A stretch of 64,000 nt of DNA. Source: Mycolicibacterium sp. (GTDB lineage Bacteria; Actinomycetota; Actinomycetes; Mycobacteriales; Mycobacteriaceae). The position numbers were made by a program, and so were the translations under genes. The notes under the pieces were generated by a model. The model did not search any database and was not told the DNA's origin. It was given only the letters and a program-made list of their open reading frames with translations. The DNA is taken from contig JACJWN010000003.1 of assembly GCA_020637165.1 (NCBI GenBank), forward strand, positions 682,001-746,000. Direction: 5' to 3'. Position 1 is the stretch's first letter; each line of letters begins with the position of its first letter. Shown here one piece after another: positions 63,941 through 64,000 of this stretch.

Positions 63941-64000
63941 TCAGCTTACGGTGACCACCGGGGAACCACCCGCAGACGCGTCCGAGCCGCCCATCTCCTC
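63941..64000 (-). CDS. ispG: C-terminal end of ispG/gcpE (partial)
   Basis: Twenty codons reading GGSDASAGGSPVVTVS before a TGA at 63941. Gene order (next to the Rv2867c-like GNAT) and the VVTVS end suggest 4-hydroxy-3-methylbut-2-enyl-diphosphate synthase, the penultimate MEP-pathway enzyme. Too short for certainty. Confidence 0.5.
   Translation of the reverse strand, partial: EEMGGSDASAGGSPVVTVS

Overview
The window is high-GC actinobacterial DNA from a mycobacterium, almost certainly a nontuberculous species. The evidence is a PGRS-type Gly-Ala repeat protein, many GTG starts, 1-, 4- and 8-base gene overlaps, and gene order that follows the Mycobacterium tuberculosis H37Rv interval from about Rv2782c (pepR) to Rv2868c (ispG/gcpE). 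Many H37Rv genes are missing: lppU, the whole block between Rv2795c and Rv2831 that holds the H37Rv CRISPR locus, and mtr/nicT. Other genes are present instead. All product names below rest on reading the translations and on remembered family features and synteny; no database search was run.

Layout. 1-5.4 kb: a large minus-strand PGRS protein without a PE domain, running off the left edge, with a 636-nt tandem macro-repeat and two compensating indels. 5.8-8.0 kb: small membrane protein, TetR regulator and a class A beta-lactamase directly behind pepR. 8.0-13.7 kb: pepR, gpsI (PNPase), rpsO, ribF and a CBS-pair protein. 13.7-17.4 kb: isovaleryl-CoA-dehydrogenase-like FadE, then the coupled set pptH-pptT-truB. 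17.5-20.8 kb: CocE/NonD hydrolase, echA16, and an RHH-antitoxin/Doc toxin pair. 20.8-28.5 kb: the translation/RNA operon rimP-nusA-ylxR-infB-rbfA-nrnA-dinF. 28.5-32.2 kb: lipoprotein, ferritin-like DUF4439 protein, a small secreted peptide, a helical hypothetical and proS. 32.4-35.1 kb: a degenerate ABC ATPase with a YhgE/Pip membrane protein. 35.1-41.0 kb: small hypothetical proteins, an amidohydrolase, an EfpA-like MFS paralogue and efpA. 41.0-48.1 kb: siroheme/cobalamin genes (cysG, cobB, cobO, chlD) coupled to a GNAT gene and mqo. 48.3-49.0 kb: vapBC. 49.1-56.2 kb: alpha/beta hydrolase, then glnA4 / glutamine-amidotransferase-type hydrolase / aldC / SDR facing an ethanolamine-permease-like transporter. 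56.2-64 kb: nucleophile-less hydrolase, lipoprotein, cobQ1, mapB, DUF1707 protein, Rieske lipoprotein, penicillin-binding lipoprotein, GNAT and the C-terminus of ispG.

How genes work together. rimP-nusA-ylxR-infB-rbfA is the conserved ribosome-biogenesis/initiation operon. pptT and pptH add and remove the phosphopantetheine arm of carrier proteins. cysG, chlD, cobO, cobB and cobQ1 belong to siroheme and aerobic cobalamin synthesis. glnA4, the PuuD-like hydrolase, aldC and the SDR, with the divergent permease, make a complete set for uptake and gamma-glutamylation-dependent breakdown of a small amine; ethanolamine is the best guess. This is the most coherent candidate for an under-described system in the window.

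Two copies of a 58-nt inverted-repeat element (GAGCAGACGCAAAAG ends) sit 6 kb apart in opposite orientation. No tRNA, rRNA, CRISPR array, transposase or phage gene was seen.
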